NCBI RefSeq assembly: GCF_018617395.1
Contig: NZ_JACSKC010000003.1
Span: 124,001-188,000, forward strand
DNA length: 64,000 bases
Origin: Exiguobacterium sp. s48
GTDB taxonomy: Bacteria > Bacillota > Bacilli > Exiguobacteriales > Exiguobacteriaceae
Direction: 5' to 3'
Below, one piece after another: positions 7,754 through 16,799 of this stretch (position 1 is the stretch's first letter; each line of letters begins with the position of its first letter). The notes under the pieces were generated by a model. It ran no database searches. It worked only from the letters and a program-made list of their open reading frames with translations, and was not told where the DNA came from. The position numbers and the translations under genes were made by a program.

Positions 7754-8556
7754 ATTTATTGAAACTATTGAGTTGGGAAGTCGAGCGTGTCACGAAACCG
7801 TTCTTAATATTCGTCGCAGGTCTCCTCGTCGTCCAGTTTGGATGGCTCGGTTACTTTTTATGGAATGAGACGGATAAGTATGAACAGTTGCGACGAGAGG
7901 GAGCAGCTGACTACAAATTAATGTTTGTCAGTTACTTAAACGGGACTCCATATCTTTTATCCCTCGGGATTGCCGTCGCTACCGTGTTACTATACAGCAT
8001 ATGGATTTGGTATCGCGATTTTCAAGGACGAGGGACGTTCATGCTACGACTTCTGACGATGCCACAAAAACGGATGACAATCTTTTCCGCCAAACTTGCT
8101 ACGATTTTGATGATGACTTTAGGATTGTTCGCCGTCGAATGGATTGCCCTCAAGTTACAATACATAGCATTTATAAGTTGGTTCGAGGACAAGATGATTC
8201 CGACTCAAGGATCATTTGAACAAGCACTATCGTACCAACCAATGCTATCTATGATGTATCCTTCTTCGCTCATCAACTTTGTCATTCATCAATTGATGAT
8301 CACGATTGTTGTGCTCTTCATCTTCACATTCGTATTGATTGAACGAAGTTTCTGGCAACGGACGATGTGGTCACCGGTACTTAGCTTGTCGATCCTAGTT
8401 GTCATCTTTACTATTCCCATTTTAGGCTACGCGTTCTTGTCGAATCGACTAATTTATGACGAGACGATCGTGTATGTCGGTGTGGTGTTGATGGTATGGG
8501 TGAGTGTGACGATTTGGCTAGGCAGACACTTTTTACAGACGAAATTGAATGTGTGA
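7750..8556 (+). CDS. ABC exporter membrane protein
   Basis: 268 residues with about six hydrophobic segments (near 17-35, 57-80, 104-125, 175-200, 205-228 and 240-258), typical of ABC-2 type permease subunits. It partners the ATPase encoded by the gene that overlaps it upstream (ATGA). No substrate-specific motif is visible; by analogy with ytr operons it may move peptides or lipid-active compounds out of the membrane. Confidence 0.78.
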   Translation: MNLLKLLSWEVERVTKPFLIFVAGLLVVQFGWLGYFLWNETDKYEQLRREGAADYKLMFVSYLNGTPYLLSLGIAVATVLLYSIWIWYRDFQGRGTFMLRLLTMPQKRMTIFSAKLATILMMTLGLFAVEWIALKLQYIAFISWFEDKMIPTQGSFEQALSYQPMLSMMYPSSLINFVIHQLMITIVVLFIFTFVLIERSFWQRTMWSPVLSLSILVVIFTIPILGYAFLSNRLIYDETIVYVGVVLMVWVSVTIWLGRHFLQTKLNV

Positions 8557-8565
8557 GGTGAAAAG

Positions 8566-9666
8566 ATGAAACGAATGTGGAATGTGGCCGCGCTCGGTGC
8601 GGTCATCGTGATTGGACTTGGGACGTTTGCTGTAGATGCGACAGAACCGAAAGCAGAATGGGCGTTAGACATCAGTTCGAATCCATCTGTGTGGGAAGAT
8701 GCAGTGGTAGAGGTCAGTTATAGCACAGAGAACGATATTGAACAGCGGTTTGAAGTGACGACTGAAAAGAGTCACATCACGTCAAATTTGAACTATATAG
8801 CTGAGGGAATGCGGTATCGTGAACGTTTGAATGGAGATGCGCGTTCCATCCATAGAATCATGAATGGATGGACGTATGCCCAATCGATTCGAACGGAAGA
8901 CGGATATATTGGGGTTGGTCAGGATGGGATGAAAGAGCTCATCGTGTTTACACAAGAAGATGGAGAAAAGTTATCGACATTTTCATTCGATGCCAATGAT
9001 TCAAAAATATACGACATCGTGAACGGGGTGTGGGCAGGCGCATTTCTAAATGATGGCCAGTTAAACTTAATCTATCGAGATGGATATGACGAAAACGTAA
9101 AAACAATGATTGCCACGTTCAATGAAGTGATGAATGAGGTGACGGTCAAAGAGTTGAGTATGGACAAAGGATTTATCACCCATGTCATCAATACGAATCG
9201 ACTTTACAATACCGATGTATCCTCTCAAATGACAGAAACACGATACATCCCAGTCGGCGTCAGCTCGTACGAAGTGATCCGAGAAGGGGAAGAAGAAATC
9301 AATGTTGAGAATCCGAATCCAGGACTCTTCGCTTACGACACAAAAACGGGTAAAGTTGTTCAATTAGCAGAAGACCAAGGCTTTTGGGATTATACAGTGT
9401 CGAACCACAATCTTTTCGCATTAAATGAGGACGGCGAGGAAGTCGTCATTGATTTGAACACTGGGAAGCAGATGACTCGTAAAGTTCTCGATTCGGTGGA
9501 TGATGCCTTCTATGCGAATGGTCGCCTGTACCAAACGCGCCAGGCGAAAGACGGTGTCGTCATCGATGTGTACGAGGATGGGAAACAAATCTCAAGTGCG
9601 GCGATCACGCCGGAAAATGAAGACGCACGTGATATGCTCAAAGAAATTAACGTATATGTCAGATAA
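8566..9666 (+). CDS. Exported protein of unknown function, last gene of the GntR-ABC operon
   Basis: 366 residues, not recognised. An N-terminal hydrophobic segment (about 5-26, NVAALGAVIVIGLGTFAV) reads as a signal peptide or anchor; there is no lipobox cysteine. The rest is acidic and beta-strand rich, with short blocks of the form 'G-x-W/Y-hydrophobic-charged' that suggest a beta-propeller-like sensor domain outside the membrane, but no repeat is clear enough to name. It follows the permease by 9 bp with SD GAGGTG, and the operon terminates right after it. Its place suggests a sensor or accessory part of the exporter. Confidence 0.72.
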   Translation: MKRMWNVAALGAVIVIGLGTFAVDATEPKAEWALDISSNPSVWEDAVVEVSYSTENDIEQRFEVTTEKSHITSNLNYIAEGMRYRERLNGDARSIHRIMNGWTYAQSIRTEDGYIGVGQDGMKELIVFTQEDGEKLSTFSFDANDSKIYDIVNGVWAGAFLNDGQLNLIYRDGYDENVKTMIATFNEVMNEVTVKELSMDKGFITHVINTNRLYNTDVSSQMTETRYIPVGVSSYEVIREGEEEINVENPNPGLFAYDTKTGKVVQLAEDQGFWDYTVSNHNLFALNEDGEEVVIDLNTGKQMTRKVLDSVDDAFYANGRLYQTRQAKDGVVIDVYEDGKQISSAAITPENEDARDMLKEINVYVR

Positions 9667-9702
9667 AAAATAAGCAAAGGGCCGCGGCCCTTTGCTTATT
9701 TT
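9667..9702. terminator. Bidirectional terminator, 36-bp perfect palindrome
   Basis: AAAATAAGCAAAGGGCC and its exact reverse complement meet at a GCGC-type centre. It serves the ABC operon on the plus strand and the convergent minus-strand gene, whose TAA stop (9696-9698) lies inside the stem. Confidence 0.93.
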
Positions 9703-10340
9703 GGTGGTTTCGGTATGATGACGCCATCTTCTAAATCCAGCAACAAGTCGATCAGTTCCGCGCAGAACTCTGGGAACTGCTCCAAAAAGGCACCGGGACC
9801 GACTTCATCTGTAAAGTCGATATATAAATCGGCAACATTCCCAGACATCTTCGCAGGTAAGGCGAGAAACGCCGAACCGAAACGCCAACTGCCTCGGATA
9901 TCGAGTAACTTCCCGAGAACGAGGTCGCCGGTCTCACGTTCTTCTGGTAACTGAACAGCGTATGTCTCTTTGGACTCCCAGTCTTTCAACTGACCGTCTT
10001 CTGTGACTTCAAAAATGCTACAACGCGGGACAGCTAGTCCACGGAGTGCGTGATAAAGGGCAGGGGACATGTCGTTCTTATGGTCGGCCAAATAGCGACC
10101 ATGTGGCGTCATTCCATCCTCATCCGTTTCAAAGAAGACGGCCCAATCGATAAAGAGGTCGCGGAAGAGTTCGGCATCTTTTAAATGCCATGTCCCTTCC
10201 GAGGCAATCTCTTGAATATAGTTCGTCCACTGTGTGCTTCGCGCTAGAGCCGCTTGCTCATACAACTTTTTCAGTTCGGCAAGCAATTCGGACTCTTCGA
10301 CGAGCAAAGGGAAGGGAATTACTTTCCGGTCTTTTTTCAT
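9696..10340 (-). CDS. Conserved hypothetical protein, cytosolic
   Basis: 214 residues, not recognised. N-terminal half helical and acidic (ESELLAELKKLYEQAALARS...), C-terminal half with strands and an acidic tail ending IIPKPPK. No signal peptide or membrane segment and no metal-binding motif. Its ATG overlaps the stop of the upstream DEAD-box helicase gene (ATGA), so it is translated with the helicase and may act with it in RNA or ribosome metabolism; that is context only. Confidence 0.75.
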   Translation of the reverse strand: MKKDRKVIPFPLLVEESELLAELKKLYEQAALARSTQWTNYIQEIASEGTWHLKDAELFRDLFIDWAVFFETDEDGMTPHGRYLADHKNDMSPALYHALRGLAVPRCSIFEVTEDGQLKDWESKETYAVQLPEERETGDLVLGKLLDIRGSWRFGSAFLALPAKMSGNVADLYIDFTDEVGPGAFLEQFPEFCAELIDLLLDLEDGVIIPKPPK

Positions 10341-11503
10341 CGGCGCGGTCCTCGCTTGTTCGCAGGGCGTTTGACGACAGGAGGCTTCTCCTCAATCCGT
10401 TTCTCAATCACGTCACCGCGATAGATTTCGAGCTCTTTCAACTCGACACCGAGTTGACGCGCGAATGATTTTAAGTGTGGCAAATCGTCCGTCGTCACGA
10501 GAGAAAGGACGGTTCCGCCTGCATTCCCACGAGCGGTACGGCCAGAACGGTGGATGAAGTCATCGATTGATTCCGGTAAGTCGAAATGGACGACGTGCGT
10601 CACGTCTTCAATATCGAGACCGCGTGCAGCAAGTCCTGTCGTGATGAGGAGCGGATATTCGCCTTTTCGGAATTCGCGGAGCGTCTCGACGCGTTCACGT
10701 TTTCCTTTTAAGCTGTCGAGCATCCGATAGTCCACTTTCAACTTTTCTAGTTCTCCACGAAGTGGAGGCAAGAATGAGCGGTTATTGATGAAGGCGAGTG
10801 CCTTTACGCCATCGACGTGCGAAAGGCGACGAAGAAGTTCCGGTTTATAACGGCGCGTCGTCAACAAGTAACCGTATGTCACTTGATCGCTGACAGCACG
10901 TTCGATTTTGATATGAGCCGGTTCATTCATGAACGGTGCCGACCACTCTTTAAGTGAATCGGTAAGTGTTGCCGAGACGAGTGCAAGTTGACGTTCGTGC
11001 GCAGTATGCTTGATGATCCGTTCTGCGGCCTCTGTCAAACCGCTGTCGATGATTTGATCGGCTTCATCTAAGATGACGGTATGCGTTTCGTGAAGCTTCA
11101 GCTTTTTCTTGTCGATCAACTCGACGAGACGACCCGGTGTCCCAACGATCAACTGAGGTTTTTTCTTGATTCGGTCGATTTGGCGTTTCAATTCGACGCC
11201 GCCGATGAACGAGCCGATGCGGACATCTCCCTTTTCGGTGAAACGTTGTGCGACTTGTTGAATCTGCATAACAAGTTCACGAGTCGGAGCGACGATGACG
11301 ACTTGGATACGGTCGTTCGATGGATCGATCTTTTCAATGGCTGGGAGCAGGTAGGCGAGTGTCTTACCCGTTCCGGTTGGTGCCTCGATTGTCACGTCTT
11401 TTCCATCTAATAGTAGGGGAAACGCTTCTTTTTGGACCGGCATCGGCTCACTGAAGCCCATCCGTTCCCACGTTTCGTTAATAAAAGGTTTTGTAAAATT
11501 CAT
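10337..11503 (-). CDS. yfmL: DEAD-box RNA helicase, YfmL-like
   Basis: 388 residues with the full helicase core and almost no C-terminal extension. Motifs: I APTGTGKT (41-48), Ia PTRELV, Ib GTPGRL, II DEAD, III SAT, IV region LAFINNRS, V RGLDIEDV and VI HRSGRTARG. The length and short tail match B. subtilis YfmL, a helicase linked to 50S ribosome assembly and cold growth. The frame opens 19 codons earlier, but the ATG at 11503 follows AAGGAGA, so that start is chosen. Distinct from the longer cshA product in this same window. Confidence 0.88.
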   Translation of the reverse strand: MNFTKPFINETWERMGFSEPMPVQKEAFPLLLDGKDVTIEAPTGTGKTLAYLLPAIEKIDPSNDRIQVVIVAPTRELVMQIQQVAQRFTEKGDVRIGSFIGGVELKRQIDRIKKKPQLIVGTPGRLVELIDKKKLKLHETHTVILDEADQIIDSGLTEAAERIIKHTAHERQLALVSATLTDSLKEWSAPFMNEPAHIKIERAVSDQVTYGYLLTTRRYKPELLRRLSHVDGVKALAFINNRSFLPPLRGELEKLKVDYRMLDSLKGKRERVETLREFRKGEYPLLITTGLAARGLDIEDVTHVVHFDLPESIDDFIHRSGRTARGNAGGTVLSLVTTDDLPHLKSFARQLGVELKELEIYRGDVIEKRIEEKPPVVKRPANKRGPRR

Positions 11504-11556
11504 ATTCGGTCTCCTTATCTTTAGGCAAAAACAAAGGAAGCGAAAGCGCTCCCTCC

Positions 11557-11979
11557 TCAAATATAGCGAACATGCTCCTGACCATCTTCCATGGAAGAAC
11601 GTAACGTCTGTGTGTACGTCTGACCGTCTTCAATGAGTTGGATGTGGGCGTCTGCACCTTCTGCTGTCAATTCAACTTTCTCGATTGTGAAGCCCTGATA
11701 GACGCGATACTGCAATTCGGCCGTCATTTGCTCGAACGGTTTCAGTTCCGGATGTGTCGTAATGACATGGATTGGACGCGACAAAAGGGCGGCGAGTAAC
11801 TGGTCGCGATAGTCGATAAAATCTTCATTCTCGATGTCATCGTCAAAGCGGATCCAAAACCCTCCGTCTTCAAACTCTGTGATAAATCCGTCACGCTTTT
11901 CACCGGTCTCATCGACCTTCAATGAGATACGATCGCCAACTTGAAAGGCGTGATTTGCTGTTAATGGTTCATACGTCAT
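11557..11979 (-). CDS. Conserved hypothetical protein
   Basis: 140 residues, acidic, no membrane segment. The first half reads as beta-strands (FQVGDRISLKVD, GFITEFEDGGFWIRFDDD), resembling a small Tudor/SH3-like barrel; the second half is also strand-rich. Not recognised. SD AAGGGG upstream of ATG 11979. It lies 53 bp upstream of the yfmL-like helicase on the same strand and may be cotranscribed with it. Confidence 0.72.
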   Translation of the reverse strand: MTYEPLTANHAFQVGDRISLKVDETGEKRDGFITEFEDGGFWIRFDDDIENEDFIDYRDQLLAALLSRPIHVITTHPELKPFEQMTAELQYRVYQGFTIEKVELTAEGADAHIQLIEDGQTYTQTLRSSMEDGQEHVRYI

Positions 11980-12061
11980 GAGTAGAACCCCTTCCTCTTA
12001 TACAATGTTCTGCCTTCATTGTGTCTGATACGACACAAAAATTCAAGTTCTAACCGAGTGA

Positions 12062-12077
12062 TGTGAGATTAATCACC
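12062..12077 (+). promoter_or_regulatory. Candidate Fnr box upstream of pflB
   Basis: TGTGA-GATTAA-TCACC, one mismatch to TGTGA-N6-TCACA. Possible -10 elements downstream are TATAGT (12088-12093) and AACAAT (12103-12108); the latter would place the box near -45. Confidence 0.55.
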
Positions 12078-12192
12078 TTAAAAACTGTATAGTTCGTCAC
12101 AGAACAATCAAAGTAGTACAGATAATCGATAAACCTGATTCAATTGGGATTCAGCTGTTTCATAGTATATATACTAACAGATATAACAGTTT

Positions 12193-12206
12193 ATAAAACG
12201 CTTTCA
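12193..12206 (-). promoter_or_regulatory. Candidate CcpA (cre) site upstream of pflB
   Basis: On the minus strand TGAAAGCGTTTTAT, 12 of 14 positions matching TGAAAGCGNTTNCA. Located about 140 bp upstream of pflB. Confidence 0.45.
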
Positions 12207-12235
12207 AAAATGGCTATATCATCCCGTTCATAAGA

Positions 12236-12253
12236 TTGTTACAAGTTTCACAA
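12236..12253 (+). promoter_or_regulatory. Candidate Rex operator upstream of pflB
   Basis: TTGTTACAAGTTTCACAA matches the Rex word TTGTGAANNNNTTCACAA at 12 of 14 defined positions; the right half is perfect. It lies just upstream of the TATAGA -10-like element, so Rex would block transcription at high NAD+/NADH. Confidence 0.6.
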
Positions 12254-12340
12254 GAATGTAAAACATATTGTTCACGTTTTCACGTACACTCACAGTATAG
12301 ATAACACGCAGTTACTTTCGAGAATGAGGAGTGAATCAAC

Positions 12341-14587
12341 ATGGCAACCGAAATCAAATCCGCATGGTCAGGTTTTGTTCCTGGTCAGTGGACGAATGAA
12401 GTGAATGTCAGTGAGTTTATCCGTTTGAACCGTCATGAATACACAGGAAACGATACGTTTTTAGCAGGTCCGACAGAAGCGACAAACGTTCTTTGGAATC
12501 GTGTGATGGAACTGACAAAAGAAGAGCGTGAACGTGGAGGCGTCTGGGACGTTGATCAACACACACCATCGACAATCGTGTCGCATGGACCAGGTTACTT
12601 AAACAAAGAGTTAGAGAAAGTCGTTGGCGTTCAGACGGATGAGCCGTTCAAACGTTCGATTCACCCGAATGGCGGGATTCGCATGGTGGATGCCGCACTC
12701 GAATCATATGGTTTCGAGCCAGACGAAGAAATCACAAAAATTTACTCGGAAATTCGTAAAACACATAACCAAGGTGTCTTCGACGCCTATACGCCTGAGA
12801 TGCGTGCCGCGCGTAAATCAGGAATCATTACAGGACTTCCAGATGCATATGGTCGCGGACGCATCATCGGTGACTACCGTCGCGTCGCCCTCTACGGAAT
12901 CGACTTCTTAATGGCAGAACGCAAAAAAGACTTGGCGAAACGTGGTGGATTCTTATCTGAATCGGATATCCGGGACCGGGAAGAACTATCGGAACAACTT
13001 CGTGCCCTCCAAGAATTGAAACAACTTGGGGCCGCTTATGGATTTGACCTCGGTCGTCCTGCAGAAAACACGCAAGAAGCGTATCAATGGGTCTACTTGG
13101 CGTATCTTGCTGCCATCAAAGAACAAAACGGTGCAGCGATGTCACTCGGTCGTGTCTCGACATTCCTCGATGTGTACGCTGAACGTGACCTTGAAGCGGG
13201 TCGTTTAACAGAATCGGATGTTCAGGAAATCGTCGATCACTTCATCATGAAGCTTCGAATCGTCAAATTCTTACGGACACCGGACTATAACGAATTATTC
13301 TCAGGTGACCCGACTTGGGTAACGGAGTCGATCGGTGGGATGAGTGAAGATGGTCGTTCGAACGTCACGAAGAGCTCGTTCCGGTTCTTGCATTCACTCA
13401 CGAACCTCGGACCAGCGCCAGAACCAAACTTGACCGTTCTTTGGTCGACGAAACTTCCAGAAGGGTTCAAACAATACTGTGCGAAAATGTCGATTGAAAC
13501 GTCAGCGATTCAATATGAGAACGATGACTTGATGATGCCACAATTCGGTGATGACTATGGGATCGCATGTTGTGTGTCACCGATGAAGATCGGGAAACAA
13601 ATGCAGTTCTTCGGTGCGCGTGCCAACATGGCGAAAGCCCTTCTCTATAGCATGAACGGTGGACGCGATGAGAAGAGCGGAGCACAAATCGCTCCGGTTT
13701 GGGAAATGAACACAGAAGACGTGCTCACGTACGAAAAAGTGTATGCCGACTTTGACCGGACGCTCGACTGGTTGGCGGAATTATACGTCAACACGCTCAA
13801 CGTCATTCACTTCATGCACGATAAATATGCGTACGAACGCATCGAAATGGCGCTTCATGACCCTGAAATCTTACGGACGATGGCTTGTGGAATCGCGGGT
13901 CTCTCGGTAACGGCGGATAGTCTCTCAGCAATCAAATACGCAAACGTCAAACCTGTCCGTAACGAAGAAGGAGTCATCGTCGACTTCGAAACAGAAGGAG
14001 ACTTCCCGAAATTCGGAAACAATGACGACCGTGTCGATGCCATCGCGGTCGAACTCGTCGAATCATTCATGGAGAAAGTGCGGAAGCATAAAACATATCG
14101 GGATGCGCTTCATACGCAATCGGTCCTCACGATTACATCGAACGTCGTGTACGGTAAGAAAACAGGGAATACGCCAGACGGACGCCGTGCCGGTGAACCA
14201 TTCGCTCCAGGAGCGAACCCGATGCATGGACGAGATACAAAAGGCGCGGCTGCCTCGCTCTCATCTGTTGCGAAACTTCCATTTGAACATGCACAAGATG
14301 GAATCTCATACACGTTCTCGATCGTACCGAAAGCACTCGGGAAAGAAGAGATCGCACGTGAACTCAACTTGGCGGCACTCCTTGATGGATACATGAGTGG
14401 AGAGCATAAAGGACATCACTTGAACGTCAACGTCTTCAACCGTGAGACACTCCTTGACGCAATGGAACATCCAGAAGAATATCCGCAACTCACGATTCGC
14501 GTATCAGGATATGCGGTCAACTTCATCAAGTTGACACGTGAGCAACAGATCGACGTCATCAACCGTACGTTCCACGGTTCGTTGTAA
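12341..14587 (+). CDS. pflB: Pyruvate formate-lyase (formate C-acetyltransferase)
   Basis: 748 residues, the usual PflB length. Converts pyruvate and CoA to acetyl-CoA and formate without oxygen. Active-site Cys410-Cys411 pair (IACCVSPM) and the glycyl-radical loop RVSGYAV with Gly723 near the C-terminus are both present. Followed 56 bp later by its activase pflA in one operon. The upstream control region has candidate Fnr, CcpA and Rex sites, so expression should follow oxygen, carbon and redox state. Oxygen cleaves the radical form at the Gly. Confidence 0.97.
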   Translation: MATEIKSAWSGFVPGQWTNEVNVSEFIRLNRHEYTGNDTFLAGPTEATNVLWNRVMELTKEERERGGVWDVDQHTPSTIVSHGPGYLNKELEKVVGVQTDEPFKRSIHPNGGIRMVDAALESYGFEPDEEITKIYSEIRKTHNQGVFDAYTPEMRAARKSGIITGLPDAYGRGRIIGDYRRVALYGIDFLMAERKKDLAKRGGFLSESDIRDREELSEQLRALQELKQLGAAYGFDLGRPAENTQEAYQWVYLAYLAAIKEQNGAAMSLGRVSTFLDVYAERDLEAGRLTESDVQEIVDHFIMKLRIVKFLRTPDYNELFSGDPTWVTESIGGMSEDGRSNVTKSSFRFLHSLTNLGPAPEPNLTVLWSTKLPEGFKQYCAKMSIETSAIQYENDDLMMPQFGDDYGIACCVSPMKIGKQMQFFGARANMAKALLYSMNGGRDEKSGAQIAPVWEMNTEDVLTYEKVYADFDRTLDWLAELYVNTLNVIHFMHDKYAYERIEMALHDPEILRTMACGIAGLSVTADSLSAIKYANVKPVRNEEGVIVDFETEGDFPKFGNNDDRVDAIAVELVESFMEKVRKHKTYRDALHTQSVLTITSNVVYGKKTGNTPDGRRAGEPFAPGANPMHGRDTKGAAASLSSVAKLPFEHAQDGISYTFSIVPKALGKEEIARELNLAALLDGYMSGEHKGHHLNVNVFNRETLLDAMEHPEEYPQLTIRVSGYAVNFIKLTREQQIDVINRTFHGSL

Positions 14588-14643
14588 GTAAAGGCTTAGC
14601 GGCCTTCCACGGAGGACCGCTCATTCGTTAGGAGGTCATTTCG

Positions 14644-15360
14644 ATGACAATGGGATATGTACATTCGGTCGAATCATTCGGAACAGTTGACGGCCCAGGG
14701 ATTCGCTTCATCGTCTTTTTACAAGGTTGTGCCTTGCGTTGTTTATACTGCCATAATGCGGACACGTGGGATTTCAAAAAGAATAACCACCGCTCGGCTG
14801 AAGACGTCATTCAAGAGGCGCTCAGTTACCGTCCGTTCATGGAAGCATCGAAGGGGGGCATCACCATTTCTGGTGGTGACCCACTCGCGCAACCTGAATT
14901 TTTAGAGGCGCTGCTGCGTGAAGCGAAAAAGCATGGGCTTCATACGACACTTGATACGTCCGGTGCGCTCCGACCTCCTAATTTGGATGCGATTTTAGAT
15001 CACACCGACCTTGTCTTGCTCGATATCAAGCATATCGACGACGACATGTGTAAGAAGTTGACGGGACGTAGCAATGCCAACACGCTCGCGCTTGCCGAAC
15101 ATCTTTCCGAGCGCGGAACGAAAATGTGGATTCGCCACGTCCTCGTCCCTGGATGGACGCTTGAGGAAGGTGCGCTTCGTCGCACCGCCGCGTTCATTCA
15201 AAAGTTAGACCATGTCGAGAAAGTCGAGATTTTGCCGTACCATGAGATGGGTGTCTACAAATGGGAGGCGCTCGGTCTCGATTATCCGCTCAAAGGTACG
15301 AAACCCCCGACGTCCGAGGAAGTCGAATGGGCGGAAGGGATTTTGCAGGGAACTGTATAA
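14644..15360 (+). CDS. pflA: Pyruvate formate-lyase activating enzyme
   Basis: 238-residue radical-SAM enzyme that abstracts a hydrogen from the PflB glycine. [4Fe-4S] ligands Cys29, Cys33 and Cys36 in CALRCLYC; SAM-binding SGGDP follows at about 78-82. ATG 14644 is preceded by TAGGAGGT (14630-14637). Second gene of the pflBA operon; the pair ends at a strong terminator. Confidence 0.96.
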   Translation: MTMGYVHSVESFGTVDGPGIRFIVFLQGCALRCLYCHNADTWDFKKNNHRSAEDVIQEALSYRPFMEASKGGITISGGDPLAQPEFLEALLREAKKHGLHTTLDTSGALRPPNLDAILDHTDLVLLDIKHIDDDMCKKLTGRSNANTLALAEHLSERGTKMWIRHVLVPGWTLEEGALRRTAAFIQKLDHVEKVEILPYHEMGVYKWEALGLDYPLKGTKPPTSEEVEWAEGILQGTV

Positions 15361-15397
15361 AACAAGCGCAGACCGGCTCGGTCTGCGCTTGTTTTTT
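15361..15397. terminator. Bidirectional terminator between pflA and mntH
   Basis: Perfect 14-bp stem AACAAGCGCAGACC (15361-15374) / GGTCTGCGCTTGTT (15380-15393) followed by a T run on the plus strand; also usable for mntH on the minus strand. Confidence 0.93.
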
Positions 15398-15400
15398 AAA

Positions 15401-16654
15401 TCAGAAAATAAAGGTTTGGATGATTAAGAAAAGATTTAATGCGATGACGATTGTCGTAATTCCCCAACCGATCCATGTCGTCATCCGATGATTCACGAGT
15501 TCGCCCATCAAGGATTTGTTGCTCGTGAAGAGAAGCAGAGGAACGAGGGCGAATGCGATACCGAACGACAGGATGACTTGGCTCCACACGAGAGCATTCG
15601 TCAAGTTCACACCGGAAAGGATGAGTAAGAGTGGCGGAGCCATCGTAATCACACGACGTACATAAATCGGGATATGTTTTTGAATATAACCTTGCATGAC
15701 GACGTCTCCAGCCAAAGTCCCGACGGATGCGCTCGACAATCCGGCAACCATTAGTCCAATTCCAAACAGCATGGCGATCGGTGAACCTAAAAAGGAGTCA
15801 AATTGCTGGTGTGCAATCTCTAAGTCGCTCACGACGAATCCATTCTTATAGAAGACAGCGGCTGCGATTATTAGCATACTCGCATTGATTGCACCAGCGA
15901 GCACCATGGCAATCGTTACATCGATTCGTTCGAATTTCATGATACGTTTACGTGCGACGGCATCTTTACCCGTGATGCGTCGTTGTGTCAACGCAGAGTG
16001 TAAATAGATGGCATGAGGCATAACGGTAGCGCCTAATATTCCGGCAGCCAATAATATACTCTCCGTCCCATCGAACCGAGGAATGAGAAGACCGGATAAG
16101 AGTGGTTTTACTTCTGGTTGAGCACTGAACGTTTGAATGGCAAAAGCGAGCGCGACGACGAGTAGCATCCCGGTCACAATCGTTTCAAGTGGTCGATATC
16201 CCCGACGTTGTACTTCCAAAATAGCAAAAGAACCGACGGCGGCCAGAAGTGCCGCTTGAATGAGTGTTACATCAAACACGAGATAAATTCCGAGTGCCGC
16301 CCCTACAAACTCTGCTAAATCTGTCGCCATGATCATGAGTTCGGCTTGAATCCATAAAAAGATAGCAGTCTTCTTAGAAAAACGGTCACGACAAATCTCA
16401 GGCAAGTTTTTCCCGGTCGCGATTCCAATTTTAGCAGACAATGTTTGAATCAATCCGGCCATCAAGTTAGCCACTAAGATGACCCATAAAAGCAAGTAAC
16501 CGAATTGAGATCCAGCGGCAATATTCGTTGCATAATTTCCGGGATCGATATAAGCGACCGAAGCGACGAACGCTGGTCCTAAAAAAGGAAGAAGTGTCTT
16601 TATTTTTTGAGACATTGATTTGTGAGTGAGAGCCGAATCCACTTCATTCAGCAT
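15401..16654 (-). CDS. mntH: Nramp-family Mn2+/H+ symporter
   Basis: 417 residues, about 11 membrane helices. The metal-binding motifs of Nramp proteins are intact: DPGN at 37-40 in helix 1 and MPHAIYLHS at 212-220 in helix 6. Imports Mn2+ (and some Fe2+) with protons. ATG 16654 follows AAGAAGGAT. A CCTAGG-centred palindrome just downstream of the predicted -10 looks like an MntR operator, so repression by manganese is expected. Transcribed alone, with terminators either side. Confidence 0.95.
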   Translation of the reverse strand: MLNEVDSALTHKSMSQKIKTLLPFLGPAFVASVAYIDPGNYATNIAAGSQFGYLLLWVILVANLMAGLIQTLSAKIGIATGKNLPEICRDRFSKKTAIFLWIQAELMIMATDLAEFVGAALGIYLVFDVTLIQAALLAAVGSFAILEVQRRGYRPLETIVTGMLLVVALAFAIQTFSAQPEVKPLLSGLLIPRFDGTESILLAAGILGATVMPHAIYLHSALTQRRITGKDAVARKRIMKFERIDVTIAMVLAGAINASMLIIAAAVFYKNGFVVSDLEIAHQQFDSFLGSPIAMLFGIGLMVAGLSSASVGTLAGDVVMQGYIQKHIPIYVRRVITMAPPLLLILSGVNLTNALVWSQVILSFGIAFALVPLLLFTSNKSLMGELVNHRMTTWIGWGITTIVIALNLFLIIQTFIF

Positions 16655-16690
16655 GCCGAATCCTTCTTTCTTTTGCGTAATGGTTAATTT

Positions 16691-16706
16691 GTTTCCCTAG
16701 GTAAAC
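16691..16706 (-). promoter_or_regulatory. Candidate MntR (DtxR-family) operator of mntH
   Basis: GTTTCCCTAGGTAAAC: arms GTTT/AAAC around CCTAGG, symmetrical except for one pair. It follows the minus-strand -10-like TATACT (16713-16718) and covers the expected start site, so binding would block transcription. The operator assignment rests on position and symmetry. Confidence 0.55.
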
Positions 16707-16761
16707 TTTTTAAGTATACGGCAATTTTACGCCTGTGATGAGAACCTGTCAAATTTCAAAT

Positions 16762-16790
16762 AAAAAACTGTGAGTCGTTTGACTCACAGT
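16762..16790 (-). terminator. Intrinsic terminator after rsgA
   Basis: Minus strand: ACTGTGAGTC, loop AAAC, GACTCACAGT, then TTTTTT (16767-16762). Confidence 0.93.
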
Positions 16791-16799
16791 GCAACGGAT

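Larger units (their letters stand above)
11980..12340 (+). promoter_or_regulatory. 361-bp control region of pflBA
   Basis: No gene; AT-rich. It also holds the promoter of the divergent minus-strand gene. Candidate protein sites found: an Fnr box (12062-12077), a cre (12193-12206), a Rex box (12236-12253) with a second weaker Rex-like element at 12268-12285, and a -10-like TATAGA at 12296-12301 about 40 bp before the pflB start. The pflB ribosome-binding site is GAGGAG near 12326. Confidence 0.75.

Noticed and set aside
12268-12285. Second Rex-like word TTGTTCACGTTTTCACGT in the pflB region
   Set aside because: Four mismatches to the consensus; mentioned with the control region but not listed as a site.
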